From CALFMR01 sp035550595 (GTDB lineage: Bacteria > Acidobacteriota > Vicinamibacteria > Vicinamibacterales > SCN-69-37): a DNA stretch of 64,000 bases. The notes beneath the pieces were generated by a model that was given only the letters and a program-made list of their open reading frames with translations, had not been told where the DNA came from and made no database searches. Of this stretch, positions 1-8,672 are shown in pieces; the first letter of the stretch is position 1, and the number at the start of each line of letters is the position of its first letter. The stretch lies in the NCBI GenBank assembly GCA_035550595.1, contig DASZOV010000053.1:1-64000 (forward strand), given 5' to 3'. Made by a program: the position numbers and the translations under genes.

Positions 1-34
1 TGAAGGTGACCGGATCGGACGGCATGGGGTCAGC

Positions 35-1006
35 ATGAAGGCGCAATCGTCCCGCGAGGGACCGCCGGTCGAGATCTTCCGCAGTCATTCCTCGATTGAA
101 GCCGAAGTGGTGCGAGGGCTGCTCGCCACGCATCGCATCGAATCGGTCGTCGCCTCGGCGCTCGCGCCGTCCGTGTTCCCCATTCCGTTCGGCCAGGCCG
201 AGTTCCGCGTGAGCGTGCCGAGCGCGTCGGCGCCTGCCGCACGTGATCTCATCGCCGGACATCTCGACGAAGCCGCGGCCGCCGAAGTTCGTCGGCTGAG
301 CGAGACGCTCGGTCCGCTCGAACGCCGCATCGGGTACAACTTCCGCGACCTCGGTTTGCTCGAGCACGCGCTCACGCACCGGTCGCGCGCGCACGAAGAC
401 GCCTCGGGCGGCGTCATGGACAACGAGTCGCTCGAGTTCCTCGGCGACGCGGTGCTCGGCTTCGTCATCGCGGACTTGCTGTTCACGCGCTTTCCGACGC
501 ACAGCGAAGGCTACAAGTCGAAGGTGAAGGCGGGCATCGTGTCGTCGGCGTCGCTCGCGCGGCTGGCCGAAGACATCGAACTCGGGCGGTTCGTGTTGCT
601 CGGACGCGGCGAAGAGAAGACGGGCGGACGGCAGAAGTCGGCGATTCTCGCCGACGGGTTCGAGGCGCTGATTGCCGCCGTTTATCTCGACGGCGGCGTC
701 GAGGCCGCGCGCGCGTTCATCGTCTCGCGCTTCGGGCCGCTGATTGCCGCGGCCGGCGAGCACGCGGCGGAGGCGGCGTTCACCGAGGACTGGAAATCCG
801 CGTTACAGGAATGGCTGCAAGCGCACGGTCACGGCCTGCCGGTCTATCGCCTGGCCGCGGCCGAAGGCCCGGACCATCGCAAGCGCTTCGACATCGAAGT
901 GCTCGTCGACGGCGAGGCGCGAGGCCGCGCCGTCGGCCGCTCGAAGAAGGAAGCCGAACAGCACGCCGCGCGCGAAGCGCTCGAAACGCTCAATCGATCT
1001 CGATGA
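35..1006 (+). CDS. rnc: Ribonuclease III with N-terminal DUF2007-like domain
   Basis: Endonuclease for double-stranded RNA (rRNA and mRNA processing), 323 aa. Residues about 11-75 look like a DUF2007 (putative signal-transducing) domain, which normal RNase III lacks. The RNase III domain spans about 88-235, with the signature NESLEFLGD at 130-138. The expected metal ligands are present: E134, D138, D207 and E210. A double-stranded RNA-binding domain covers about 252-320. Bacterial RNase III is usually near 225-250 aa, so the excess is the N-terminal domain. GGGG sits just before the ATG at 35. The 3' end overlaps the convergent ATPase gene by 17 bp. The enzyme call is secure; the role of the extra domain is unknown. 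Confidence 0.93.
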   Translation: MKAQSSREGPPVEIFRSHSSIEAEVVRGLLATHRIESVVASALAPSVFPIPFGQAEFRVSVPSASAPAARDLIAGHLDEAAAAEVRRLSETLGPLERRIGYNFRDLGLLEHALTHRSRAHEDASGGVMDNESLEFLGDAVLGFVIADLLFTRFPTHSEGYKSKVKAGIVSSASLARLAEDIELGRFVLLGRGEEKTGGRQKSAILADGFEALIAAVYLDGGVEAARAFIVSRFGPLIAAAGEHAAEAAFTEDWKSALQEWLQAHGHGLPVYRLAAAEGPDHRKRFDIEVLVDGEARGRAVGRSKKEAEQHAAREALETLNRSR

Positions 1007-2144
1007 TGCCCGTGCGCCCGACCTCGGCCGGCACGCTCGCGGGGGCCGGCGCCGATGCTGGCGGGGACACGGGTGTTGGCGGAGGCGGCGTCGATGCTGG
1101 CGCGGTCGTCAGCCGCGTCTTCGCGTAACGGCCCACTTCGCGGACGATGTCCACGTCGGATGGCGGCGTGGCGCGGCCGTAGAGTCGCACGTACAAACGC
1201 AGCAGCGGGTCGTCGTACGCGTAGCGCTTGGCGTGGACCGTGATGAGGTCCACGTCCTCGAGCCACGACAGATAGTCCTTCGTCGAGCCGGGCGTGCGGC
1301 GCAGATGGTGCGCGACCTCGGTCAGGCTGAGCGGCTCGACGTCGGCGAGCACGCCGAGAATCGCCTTGAGCGCGCCGTACCCTCGCGCGCGGTGCAGGCG
1401 GAACTCATAGGACTCGCGGCAGCGCGCCGCGCCGGTGCCACCCGGCGAGAAGAGCGCCGCGAGCGCGGCAATCGGATCGCTGGCCGGTCCGCTGGACGCG
1501 AGCGTCGACAAGAGCTCGGCCACGGCGGCCGCGCGGCCGTCGGTGAGCGCGGTGACCGGGCCGGCGACGTCGGACGCCCATTCGCGCCGCGCACCGTCGA
1601 CGGCGAGCGCCATGGCCTCGACTTCCTGCGCGTCGAGCGCCGGCACGTGAACGACCTCGAAGCGCGCGGGCGCATCGCGCAGCAGGCGATGCACGCGCGT
1701 CGTGAAACGCGACGCGAGAACGAAGTGCGATGGGCTGGCGGCCAATCGAGTGACGAGATCGCGCTGCACCTGGCGAAGGCCCGGGAAACTTTCGAACGTG
1801 CGGATGTCGACGAAGTCGTCGAGCAGGAAAGTCGCCGGGCCACCGTCGGGCGCGCGGGCCGCGTCGAAATGATCGAGCAGCGCGTCGAACGCCGCGCGTG
1901 CCGACAGGCCGTCCGGCGCGTTGCCGCTCGCGAAGCGGCTCGCGGCGAGCACCGCGTCGAGGCATCGCTCCGGCGTTGTTGCCGCGGCCGCCATGTCGAG
2001 GTACTGCGCGCCGGCGCGGCTCGCGGCGAGCCGCAGGAGCAGCGACGAGCGCCCGGTGCCGCAGCCGCCGAGTACGACGGGAATGCGGCCGGCTTCCAGC
2101 ACGGCCGTGACGCGGCGCTCGAGAGCGGGACGCTCGACGATCAC
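990..2144 (-). CDS. AAA+/archaeal-type ATPase with C-terminal winged helix
   Basis: A 384-aa protein with an N-terminal P-loop. The Walker A-like stretch GGCGTGRSS (residues 26-34) has arginine at the usual lysine position (R32). Walker B is TFLLDDF with D109-D110. Residues about 255-330 resemble a winged-helix domain, as in archaeal ATPase/MoxR-like regulators. The tail is rich in proline, alanine and threonine. The gene is convergent with rnc and overlaps it by 17 bp. A good promoter lies 69 bp upstream. Function is unknown; it may be a nucleotide-dependent regulator, and the K-to-R change makes ATP hydrolysis uncertain. Confidence 0.7.
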   Translation of the reverse strand: MIVERPALERRVTAVLEAGRIPVVLGGCGTGRSSLLLRLAASRAGAQYLDMAAAATTPERCLDAVLAASRFASGNAPDGLSARAAFDALLDHFDAARAPDGGPATFLLDDFVDIRTFESFPGLRQVQRDLVTRLAASPSHFVLASRFTTRVHRLLRDAPARFEVVHVPALDAQEVEAMALAVDGARREWASDVAGPVTALTDGRAAAVAELLSTLASSGPASDPIAALAALFSPGGTGAARCRESYEFRLHRARGYGALKAILGVLADVEPLSLTEVAHHLRRTPGSTKDYLSWLEDVDLITVHAKRYAYDDPLLRLYVRLYGRATPPSDVDIVREVGRYAKTRLTTAPASTPPPPTPVSPPASAPAPASVPAEVGRTGIIEID

Positions 2145-2212
2145 TTCAACAACCCCGGGCAGCAGCAGGCGGCGGCAGCGCGCATCGCAGTCAGGATCGA
2201 CGTGGAGCCGTC

Positions 2213-2241
2213 ACTCTAAAGAACGTGATGAGACGTGTCAA
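2213..2241 (-). promoter_or_regulatory. Sigma-70-type promoter for the ATPase gene
   Basis: On the minus strand TTGACA (2241-2236) and TAGAGT (2218-2213) are separated by 17 bp. It points at the ATPase start at 2144 and would give a leader of about 60 nt. The -35 box is a perfect match and the -10 box matches 4 of 6. Confidence 0.6.
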
Positions 2242-2358
2242 TTCAGGATTCGATCCTCCGCGACGCGGTGCGCGCGAGCGGCCGTGCGCGGTGTGAGACC
2301 GGCGCGACGTCGATCGACGTGTCCGCCGGACCGGCCGCCAAGGTATCATGCTAGCCGC

Positions 2359-3672
2359 ATGAATGTGTGTGTGCTAGGCGCCCAATGGGGCGATGAAGGC
2401 AAAGGCAAGATCGTCGACCTGCTCACGCCGCAGTTCTCCGTCGTCGCGCGCTACCAGGGCGGCCACAACGCGGGACACACGGTCTACGTGAAAGGCCGCA
2501 AGTTCGTGTTGCACCTGATTCCGTCGGGCATCCTGCACGACGGCGTCACCTGCATCATCGGCAACGGCGTGGTCGTCGACCTCGCGGCGCTGTTCACGGA
2601 GATCGACGGGCTGGCGGCGTTCGGGATCGACTACGCGGGGCGGCTGCTCGTGAGCGACAAGGCGCACCTCATCCTGCCGTACCACCGGGAAATCGAGGTT
2701 CTGGCCGAGGCGCGGCGCGGTGAACGCAAGATCGGGACGACGTCGCGCGGCATCGGGCCGGCCTACGAGGACAAGATCGCGCGGCGCGGCGTGCGCGTGG
2801 GCGATCTGGCGGATCAGTCGGAGGACGGACCGCTCGTCAACGCGATTCGCGAGAACGTCGCGGCGCGCAACCGGCTCGTCGGCGACTCGAGCATGCGCTG
2901 GCAGGACGTCGTCGCGGAGCTGCGTGCATTCTGGCCGCGGCTGCAGCCGCTCGTCGCCGACACGTCGCTCTATCTGCACCGCGCGATCGAAGACGGCCGC
3001 CGGATTCTGTTCGAAGGCGCGCAAGCGACGCTGCTCGACATCGACCACGGGACGTATCCGTTCGTCACCTCGTCGAGCGCGACGGCTGGCGGCGCGGCCA
3101 CGGGCCTTGGCATCGGACCGAAGTCGGTCGGGACGGTGATCGGCGTGGCCAAGGCCTACACGACGCGCGTGGGCGGCGGGCCGTTGCCGACCGAGCTCAC
3201 TGACGCGATGGGCGAGCGGTTGCGCGAGACGGGGCAGGAGTTCGGCGCGTCGACGGGACGGCCGCGTCGCTGCGGCTGGTTCGATGCCGTGGCCGTGCGC
3301 TACGCGGTGCGCATCAACGGCATCGACGCGCTCGCCGTGACCAAGCTGGACGTACTCGACGTGTTCGACGAGATTCCGGTGTGTACGGGCTATCAGTGCC
3401 GCGGCGAGATCGTGACCGAGATGCCGAGCGACACGGCGCAGCTCGCGGCGTGTACGCCCGTGTACGAGACGCTACCGGGCTGGCGCACGTCGACGCAGGG
3501 AATTACCAGATTCGAGGATCTGCCGCGCGCGGCGCGCGACTACATCCGGCGGCTCGAAGAAGTGTGCGGCGTACCGACGGCGCTCATCTCGACCGGATCG
3601 GATCGCGACCACACCATCGTGCGGGAAGGATCCGTGCTGGGCGAGTGGCTCGCGCCGTCGGTCACCGACTGA
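2359..3672 (+). CDS. purA: Adenylosuccinate synthetase
   Basis: Converts IMP, aspartate and GTP to adenylosuccinate, the first committed step to AMP. The 437 aa match the usual family length (about 430). The N-terminal GTP-binding loop GAQWGDEGKGK is intact, with GGHNAGHT and the IMP-site stretch near KIGTTSRGIGPAYEDK. The C-terminal GSDRDHTI motif is also present. The ATG at 2359 is chosen because it starts the conserved MNVCVLGAQWG; a longer open frame upstream (from 1921) runs through the antisense ATPase and is a shadow. The Shine-Dalgarno site is weak. It stands alone, not in a pur operon. Confidence 0.97.
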   Translation: MNVCVLGAQWGDEGKGKIVDLLTPQFSVVARYQGGHNAGHTVYVKGRKFVLHLIPSGILHDGVTCIIGNGVVVDLAALFTEIDGLAAFGIDYAGRLLVSDKAHLILPYHREIEVLAEARRGERKIGTTSRGIGPAYEDKIARRGVRVGDLADQSEDGPLVNAIRENVAARNRLVGDSSMRWQDVVAELRAFWPRLQPLVADTSLYLHRAIEDGRRILFEGAQATLLDIDHGTYPFVTSSSATAGGAATGLGIGPKSVGTVIGVAKAYTTRVGGGPLPTELTDAMGERLRETGQEFGASTGRPRRCGWFDAVAVRYAVRINGIDALAVTKLDVLDVFDEIPVCTGYQCRGEIVTEMPSDTAQLAACTPVYETLPGWRTSTQGITRFEDLPRAARDYIRRLEEVCGVPTALISTGSDRDHTIVREGSVLGEWLAPSVTD

Positions 3673-3687
3673 CGCGGCGGCCGCCGC

Positions 3688-4125
3688 TTACTGGGCGGCG
3701 GCGCCGGCGGGCGCGCAGTACTTGTCGAACGCCATCGTGAGCAGATCGGCGATCGACTCGGCTGACCGCGACTCGATGTCGCGCCGCTCCACCATGTAGA
3801 GCAGCTTGCCGTCGCGCAGGAGCGCGATCGACGGCGACGAGGGCGGGAAGCCGGTGAAGAACGAACGGGCGTGCTCGGTCGCCTCGATGTCGGCGCCGGC
3901 GAACACGGTGGCGACCGTGTCGGGCTTGGCAGGATGCTCGAGCGCGAGCGCGATGCCCGGCCGCGCCTTGCCGGCCGCGCACCCGCAGACGGAATTGACG
4001 ACCATCATCACGACGCCCGGCGTCTTCAGCGCCGCGTCGACCTCGGCCGGCGTACGGCACTCGCGCGCGCCGACGTCCACGAGTTCCTGGCGCATCGGTG
4101 CAATGAGATATTCCGGATACGGCAT
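3688..4125 (-). CDS. Bacilliredoxin, BrxA/BrxB (YphP/YqiW) family
   Basis: A 145-aa thioredoxin-fold protein that would remove bacillithiol or similar thiols from oxidised proteins. The family active site CGC is at residues 47-49 (NSVCGCAAGKARPG), followed by the family's FTGxPPSSPSIAL stretch. The ATG at 4125 is chosen over a longer frame because a clean GGAGG lies 7 bases before it and MPYPEYL is the usual start. It faces purA and is 15 bp from its stop. Such proteins occur in Firmicutes, Bacteroidetes and Acidobacteria. High confidence in family; substrate inferred. Confidence 0.92.
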   Translation of the reverse strand: MPYPEYLIAPMRQELVDVGARECRTPAEVDAALKTPGVVMMVVNSVCGCAAGKARPGIALALEHPAKPDTVATVFAGADIEATEHARSFFTGFPPSSPSIALLRDGKLLYMVERRDIESRSAESIADLLTMAFDKYCAPAGAAAQ

Positions 4126-4206
4126 CAGAGTCCTCCAGAAGCCCGGAACCGTACGCACACGCTGACCAGCCGGCCCGGGCGACGAACCTTCAATCATTCA
4201 TATTAC

Positions 4207-4800
4207 ATGGTCCTCTCACGTCGGATGTTGCTGGCGATCATGGCCGGGCTCACGGCCGGACGGTCTCTTGGTGCGGCGAGCGGACAGACCGGGCTCGAAG
4301 GCTTCACGCTCGCCGGACCGCCGTGTACGCCGGACGAACGTGCGACACCGGCGGTCCCCGCCGACACGTCCTACCGGCCCGGCGCGCCGGAACGGTCGTC
4401 GTTCGTCGAACGTGGCGTCGTCGGGACGCCGCTCACGTTGTCGGGAACGGTGACGGGGCTCACGTGTGGACGTGTGAGGGGGGCGCTCGTCGAGGTGTGG
4501 CAGGCCGACGCGCGCGGCGTCTACGACCAGTCCGGATTCCGCTTGCGCGGTGCGCAGCCGACCGACGCGAACGGCGCATTCCGCTTCGAGACGATCCTCC
4601 CCGGCGCCGCAGCAGGCCGCGCACCCCACATCGGCGTCCACGTCGCGGTAGCAGGGAAGCCGGACTTCTGGACGGAACTCTTCTTCCCGAACGATCCCCG
4701 AAACGCAAAGGACGCGCGCTTCAACCCAAGACTCGTGCTGACGATGGGCGGAACGGAGACACACCGAACGGGAATGTTCGATCTCGTGCTGGCGATGTGA
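4207..4800 (+). CDS. Tat-exported intradiol ring-cleavage dioxygenase-like protein
   Basis: A 197-aa protein with an N-terminal SRRMLLAIMAG stretch that fits a twin-arginine signal, so probably exported. The rest is the beta-sandwich of intradiol (catechol/protocatechuate-type) dioxygenases: VEVWQADARGVYD (96-107), TDANGAFRFETILPG, then PHIGVHVAV. Family enzymes bind Fe(III) through two Tyr and two His. Y106 and H141 are present, but the second Tyr position is alanine (PGAAAG, 132-137) and the PHIH motif reads PHIG, with the next His at 145. The fold is well supported; dioxygenase activity is doubtful. Confidence 0.8.
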   Translation: MVLSRRMLLAIMAGLTAGRSLGAASGQTGLEGFTLAGPPCTPDERATPAVPADTSYRPGAPERSSFVERGVVGTPLTLSGTVTGLTCGRVRGALVEVWQADARGVYDQSGFRLRGAQPTDANGAFRFETILPGAAAGRAPHIGVHVAVAGKPDFWTELFFPNDPRNAKDARFNPRLVLTMGGTETHRTGMFDLVLAM

Positions 4801-4841
4801 GCGACGCGATTCCAGATTCTGGTCCACGCCGTCTTTTTTTC

Positions 4842-4880
4842 CCTTCGCGCCTTCGCGTCTTCGCGCGAGGCCCTTCGCGG
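4842..4880. repeat. CTTCGCG(C/T) short tandem repeat, left copy
   Basis: Tandem 8-mers CTTCGCGC, CTTCGCGT, CTTCGCGC followed by GAGGCCCTTCGCGG, just after a T-run at 4834-4840. The reverse complement of the same motif lies at 5281-5328, on the other side of the small gene 4883-5167. It may act as a terminator stem or be a dispersed intergenic repeat. Confidence 0.6.
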
Positions 4881-4882
4881 CT

Positions 4883-5167
4883 CTATGGCGCGCTGTGCGA
4901 CCGCGTGTGAAAGCCGGCCTGTTCGAGCTGTTCGCGGAGCGTCTCGAAGAGGCGCTGACTTTCGGTGTCCTGGACGTCCCGCTGCAGCAGGCGCTCGACG
5001 TTGTACATGCGGAAGCGGATGGCTTCCATGTGAAAGGCCGCCACGGCGCGACGCAGCGCGCCGGCTTCCTCGACGACGCGATTGCGCGCCTGGCCGGCGG
5101 GCAGCGTATCGAGGTGCGGCAGCAGGGCATCCAGCGTGGCGAGCGCGGGTGCGGTGCGGTCGGACAT
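4883..5167 (-). CDS. Small helical protein of unknown function
   Basis: 94 aa with no recognised domain. The sequence is almost entirely predicted helix and rich in L, E, R and A, ending HTRSHSAP. ATG at 5167 is preferred over the TTG at 5176 because AAGGAG lies 9 bases before it. The gene stands alone between the two inverted CTTCGCG repeat blocks. No function can be assigned. Confidence 0.65.
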   Translation of the reverse strand: MSDRTAPALATLDALLPHLDTLPAGQARNRVVEEAGALRRAVAAFHMEAIRFRMYNVERLLQRDVQDTESQRLFETLREQLEQAGFHTRSHSAP

Positions 5168-5280
5168 GACGGTCAACTCCTTCGAAGGCGCGCGACGGTT
5201 ATGGGCCGCGCGAAGTCAGACGTCAGAAAGGCGCCTTCGGCTCCAAGAGGATAGCGCAGGGCGGGGCGCGCGGACAGCTC

Positions 5281-5328
5281 GCGCGAAGGTTCGGAGGCCT
5301 CGCGCGAAGGCGCGAAGACGCGAAGGTA
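5281..5328. repeat. CGCGAAGG short tandem repeat, right copy
   Basis: Repeats of GCGCGAAGG/CGCGAAGACG in opposite orientation to the copy at 4842-4880. Looser relatives continue to about 5415 (GCGCGAAGACGG, GCGCGAAGGCGGG, TGCGCGAAGGG). The 5168-5454 gap otherwise holds only the likely permease leader (GAGGCGTAGACT near 5424). Confidence 0.6.
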
Positions 5329-5454
5329 GGAGTGGGGCTTCGCGCGAAGACGGAAGCTTGCCCGCGGAAGCGCGGAGCGCGAAGGCGGGAAGGCTCGGAG
5401 AGTTTGCGCGAAGGGTTCGTGCGGAGGCGTAGACTCCCGTCGAGGGCACCCGGC

Positions 5455-7896
5455 ATGGATGTGTTCCGCGACGCTCGTCTCGTCGTCCGACGTCTGCTGA
5501 AGTCGCCCGGATACGTCGTCGCGTCGACGATGACGCTTGCGCTCGCCATCGGCGCGAATACCGCCATCTTCAGCGCGGTGTACAGCGTGTTGCTCGCGCC
5601 GCTGCCTATTCGGAATCCCACCCGGCTGGTCATTGCGTGGAAGACGGAACCGACCCGCAATCTCGCCGTCGTTGAAGCGACGTTTCGCGACTACGAACGT
5701 TGGCGTGCCGCGAGTCAGAGTTTCGTTCAGGTGGCGGCGATGGGCTCGTCGTCGTGGCCAGCCGTTCTCGAAGACGATGCGGGGGCGACCACGCTGGCGT
5801 CAGTAGGGGTGACGGCGACCTTCTTCGACACGCTCGGCGCACGGCCGATTCTCGGCCGCGCACTCCAGCCAGAGGACGACCAGCCAGCCGCTCGACCCGT
5901 TGCGGTACTGAGTCATGACTTCTGGGCACGTCACTTCGGCGCCGATCCGTCGGTTGTCGGCACGCCGCTCCGGCTCGCCTCTGGTCCAATGGAAATCGTC
6001 GGCGTCATGCCGCCCGATTTTGACTTTCCACGTGGCACGTCGTTCTGGACGTCGGTCGTGCCTGTTCTCGCGGGCTCCGGGAAATCGTGGGGGACTGATG
6101 CCTTCGAGAAGGTCGGTGTGCTTTTCGTGTTGGGGCGCTTACGCGACGGCATCACGCTCGAGTCCGCGACACGCGAGCTGGACGCGATCGCGCGGCATGC
6201 CCCCGACACCTTGCCGAGGCCGGCCGCGGTGCCCGCGGTCACGGTGACGGCGTTTCCGGACTACGTCCTCGGTCCTGTACGGTCCGCGCTCTGGTGGCTG
6301 CTCGCGGCTGTTGCGGTCCTTCTGCTCGTGGCGTGCGCCAACGTCTCGGGCCTCATGCTGACCCGTGCGAGCCTGCAACGGCGCGAGCAGGCGATCCGTT
6401 TGACGCTCGGTGCGACGACCGTCGAGATCGCCCGTGCGTGGGTGCTCGAAAGTTCGATACTGGCACTGGTCGGTGGGGTACTCGGGCTCGCCGCGTCCCG
6501 GTGGATGCTCTCGATGATGGCTGCGCTCGCGCCGACAGATATTCCACATCTGGCAGATATCACCCTCAACGTTCCCGTGGCGTTGTTCACGCTGGCCATT
6601 GTCGGACTCACGGCCCTGCTGTGTGGTTTCGGTCCAATCGTTCAGCTTCGGACCGGCGGCTTACTGACGGTTCTGAACGAGGCCGCGCGCGGCTCGACTG
6701 GCCGGCAGTCCGTGCGCATCCGATCAGTGCTGGCGACGCTGCAGATCGCGCTCGCCGTGGTCCTGTTGATTTCAGCCGGGTTGATCGTGCGGAGTGTGAC
6801 GGCGCTGCACCGATTGAATCTCGGCTTCAATCCGTCGGGCGTCGTGACGATGGCCATTCAGCCGCGCATCAACCAGCCATCGCCGAATGAGGCGATTCAC
6901 GGCCTGCTCGAGCGCATCGAGCAGTTGCCGCACGTGCAGGACGCCGGCGCAATCTTTCTGCGGCCGTTGGCGCTCGGCGCGATAGGCCAAGAGACGACGG
7001 TCGTGCTCGACGGGCAAGTGGACACGCCGGCCACGCGAGCTGGCAATCCCGTCTTGAACTACCAAGTGGCCACGCCGGGATACTTCCGCGCGATGCGTGT
7101 GCCCCTGGTGCGCGGCCGATGGTTCGACGATCATGACGACGCGCACTCGACGCGCGTCGCGATCCTCGGTGAGACCGCCGCCGCGCGCCTTTTCCCCGGA
7201 CAAGATCCGATCGGCCGAAAGCTGGCTATGCCATCGTTCGTCCCTCGAGACGACAGCATGGTGTGGCGCACGGTCGTCGGCGTCGTCAATGACATCCGGT
7301 ATCGCGGGCTCGATGACGTCCGTCTCGACGTCTATGACGCCGCGCGTCAGGCCGTGCAGACGGCCGGCTACGTCGTCGTCAGGACCGACGGGGATCCGAT
7401 GACGACGGCGATGACCGTCGAAGGAGAGGCGCGTCAAGACGTCCGTGCGGTCGTCGACGACGTGACGACGATGGACGCGGTCGTGGCACGAGCCGTGGCG
7501 CCGTGGCGCTTCAGCATGTGGACCTTCTCGCTCTTCGCCGTGATGGCGTTCGCGCTGGCCACCGTCGGACTCGTCGGCGTCGTGAGTCTCGACGTCGCAC
7601 ACCGGTCGCACGAGTTCGCGGTGCGGCTCGCCGTTGGTGCCGATCGCGCGGCCATCCTCGCGCGTGTCATGCGTTCCATCGGCTCGCGTCTGTTGGTGGG
7701 CGTCAGTCTCGGCCTGTTCGTCGCCATCGCGTCGAGCCGTACGCTCGGCGGCCTGCTCTTCGGCGTCAGTCCCATCGATGCCACGACCTACGGAACGGTC
7801 ATCGTCCTCGTGATGATCGTGGTAGTAGCCGCGTCGTACGCGCCGGCACGACGAGCGGCCAGCACCGACCCGGCGGTGCTGTTCAGGACGGAATAG
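5455..7896 (+). CDS. ABC transporter permease, MacB/FtsX type (ADOP-like)
   Basis: 813-aa inner-membrane protein of the duplicated permease family that is greatly expanded in Acidobacteria. It starts FRDARLVVRRLLKSPGYVVAST, typical of the family. A first TM helix (about 20-45) is followed by a MacB periplasmic core domain, a three-helix FtsX block (about 275-410), a second periplasmic domain, and a C-terminal FtsX block (about 690-810). No ATP-binding partner is nearby, which is normal for this group. ATG at 5455 is chosen at the conserved N-terminus, with GAGGGC upstream. Cargo unknown. Confidence 0.9.
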   Translation: MDVFRDARLVVRRLLKSPGYVVASTMTLALAIGANTAIFSAVYSVLLAPLPIRNPTRLVIAWKTEPTRNLAVVEATFRDYERWRAASQSFVQVAAMGSSSWPAVLEDDAGATTLASVGVTATFFDTLGARPILGRALQPEDDQPAARPVAVLSHDFWARHFGADPSVVGTPLRLASGPMEIVGVMPPDFDFPRGTSFWTSVVPVLAGSGKSWGTDAFEKVGVLFVLGRLRDGITLESATRELDAIARHAPDTLPRPAAVPAVTVTAFPDYVLGPVRSALWWLLAAVAVLLLVACANVSGLMLTRASLQRREQAIRLTLGATTVEIARAWVLESSILALVGGVLGLAASRWMLSMMAALAPTDIPHLADITLNVPVALFTLAIVGLTALLCGFGPIVQLRTGGLLTVLNEAARGSTGRQSVRIRSVLATLQIALAVVLLISAGLIVRSVTALHRLNLGFNPSGVVTMAIQPRINQPSPNEAIHGLLERIEQLPHVQDAGAIFLRPLALGAIGQETTVVLDGQVDTPATRAGNPVLNYQVATPGYFRAMRVPLVRGRWFDDHDDAHSTRVAILGETAAARLFPGQDPIGRKLAMPSFVPRDDSMVWRTVVGVVNDIRYRGLDDVRLDVYDAARQAVQTAGYVVVRTDGDPMTTAMTVEGEARQDVRAVVDDVTTMDAVVARAVAPWRFSMWTFSLFAVMAFALATVGLVGVVSLDVAHRSHEFAVRLAVGADRAAILARVMRSIGSRLLVGVSLGLFVAIASSRTLGGLLFGVSPIDATTYGTVIVLVMIVVVAASYAPARRAASTDPAVLFRTE

Positions 7897-7994
7897 ATAA
7901 AGGGGAGCGGAGGCGCGCGAGTAGTCCCGGTTCTGTGCGCGAGGCACTATCGGACGATGGTCGGTCTGCCGCGCACCATGTCACAATTGCGTCC

Positions 7995-8672
7995 ATGGTC
8001 CCTGAGGGTCGGCTTCCAGACTGGGAGCGTTTGCTCGCCGCCGAGCGGCACCTTCAGCATCTCGTGCCGGGCAGCGTCCTGGTTGGTGGCACCGCGGCGG
8101 CGCTGCATGTCGGTCATCGCGTCAGCCTCGATGGCGACCACGTACTGGAAGACTTGCGGGTGCGTTTCGACGACGTGCTGGCGTCGCTCGAGTCGGCGGC
8201 GGGCTGGCGGACTGAGCGAATCCGGCGACCCGTATTGATTCTGGGGCAGCTCGACGGCGTGCTCACCGGTATCCGTCAGCTCCGACGGACGCGACCGCTC
8301 GAGACCGAGGAGCGGAGTGGGCTTCGGGTCCCCACGCTCGCTGAAATGGCTCGCATCAAGGCATGGCTGCTGGCGACGCGCCGTACGGTGCGCGACTATC
8401 TCGATACGGTCGTGCTCTTCGAGCGCCTCGGTCGTGACGGCGTCGTCGAGGCGCTGCGTTCGTTCGACGCCATTTATCGTCAGGATGCGGACGTCTCGCC
8501 GTTGGCCGAGGTCGCCGACTGTCTGGCGGCGGCTGCTCCGACGGACATCGCCGAGATTGATCTCGGGCAGTACCGTGGGCTTCAGCCCCCATGGAACACC
8601 TGGTCACACGTCGCGGCGCGCGGACGTTTCTGGGCACCGATCGTCGCCACGTCGGCACTCGACGCCTCATGA
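7995..8672 (+). CDS. AbiEii/AbiGii-like nucleotidyltransferase
   Basis: 225-aa protein with the nucleotidyltransferase pattern of the AbiEii/DUF1814 group: LVGGTAAALHVGHRVSLDGDHV, where GGT is at 31-33 and the metal-binding pair is D46 and D48. A LATRRTVRDYLDTVVL stretch (about 132-147) matches the family's helical part. AbiEii proteins are toxins of type IV toxin-antitoxin or phage-exclusion pairs. Here no AbiEi-type winged-helix antitoxin precedes it; instead a small gene overlaps its stop. ATG at 7995 is chosen because the upstream open frame runs back through the permease. Role as toxin inferred. Confidence 0.7.
   Translation: MVPEGRLPDWERLLAAERHLQHLVPGSVLVGGTAAALHVGHRVSLDGDHVLEDLRVRFDDVLASLESAAGWRTERIRRPVLILGQLDGVLTGIRQLRRTRPLETEERSGLRVPTLAEMARIKAWLLATRRTVRDYLDTVVLFERLGRDGVVEALRSFDAIYRQDADVSPLAEVADCLAAAAPTDIAEIDLGQYRGLQPPWNTWSHVAARGRFWAPIVATSALDAS

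Noticed and set aside
744..2358. Long plus-strand frames antisense to the ATPase, including the extended purA frame from 1921
   Set aside because: Composition is typical of shadow frames in high-GC DNA, and purA has its conserved start at 2359.
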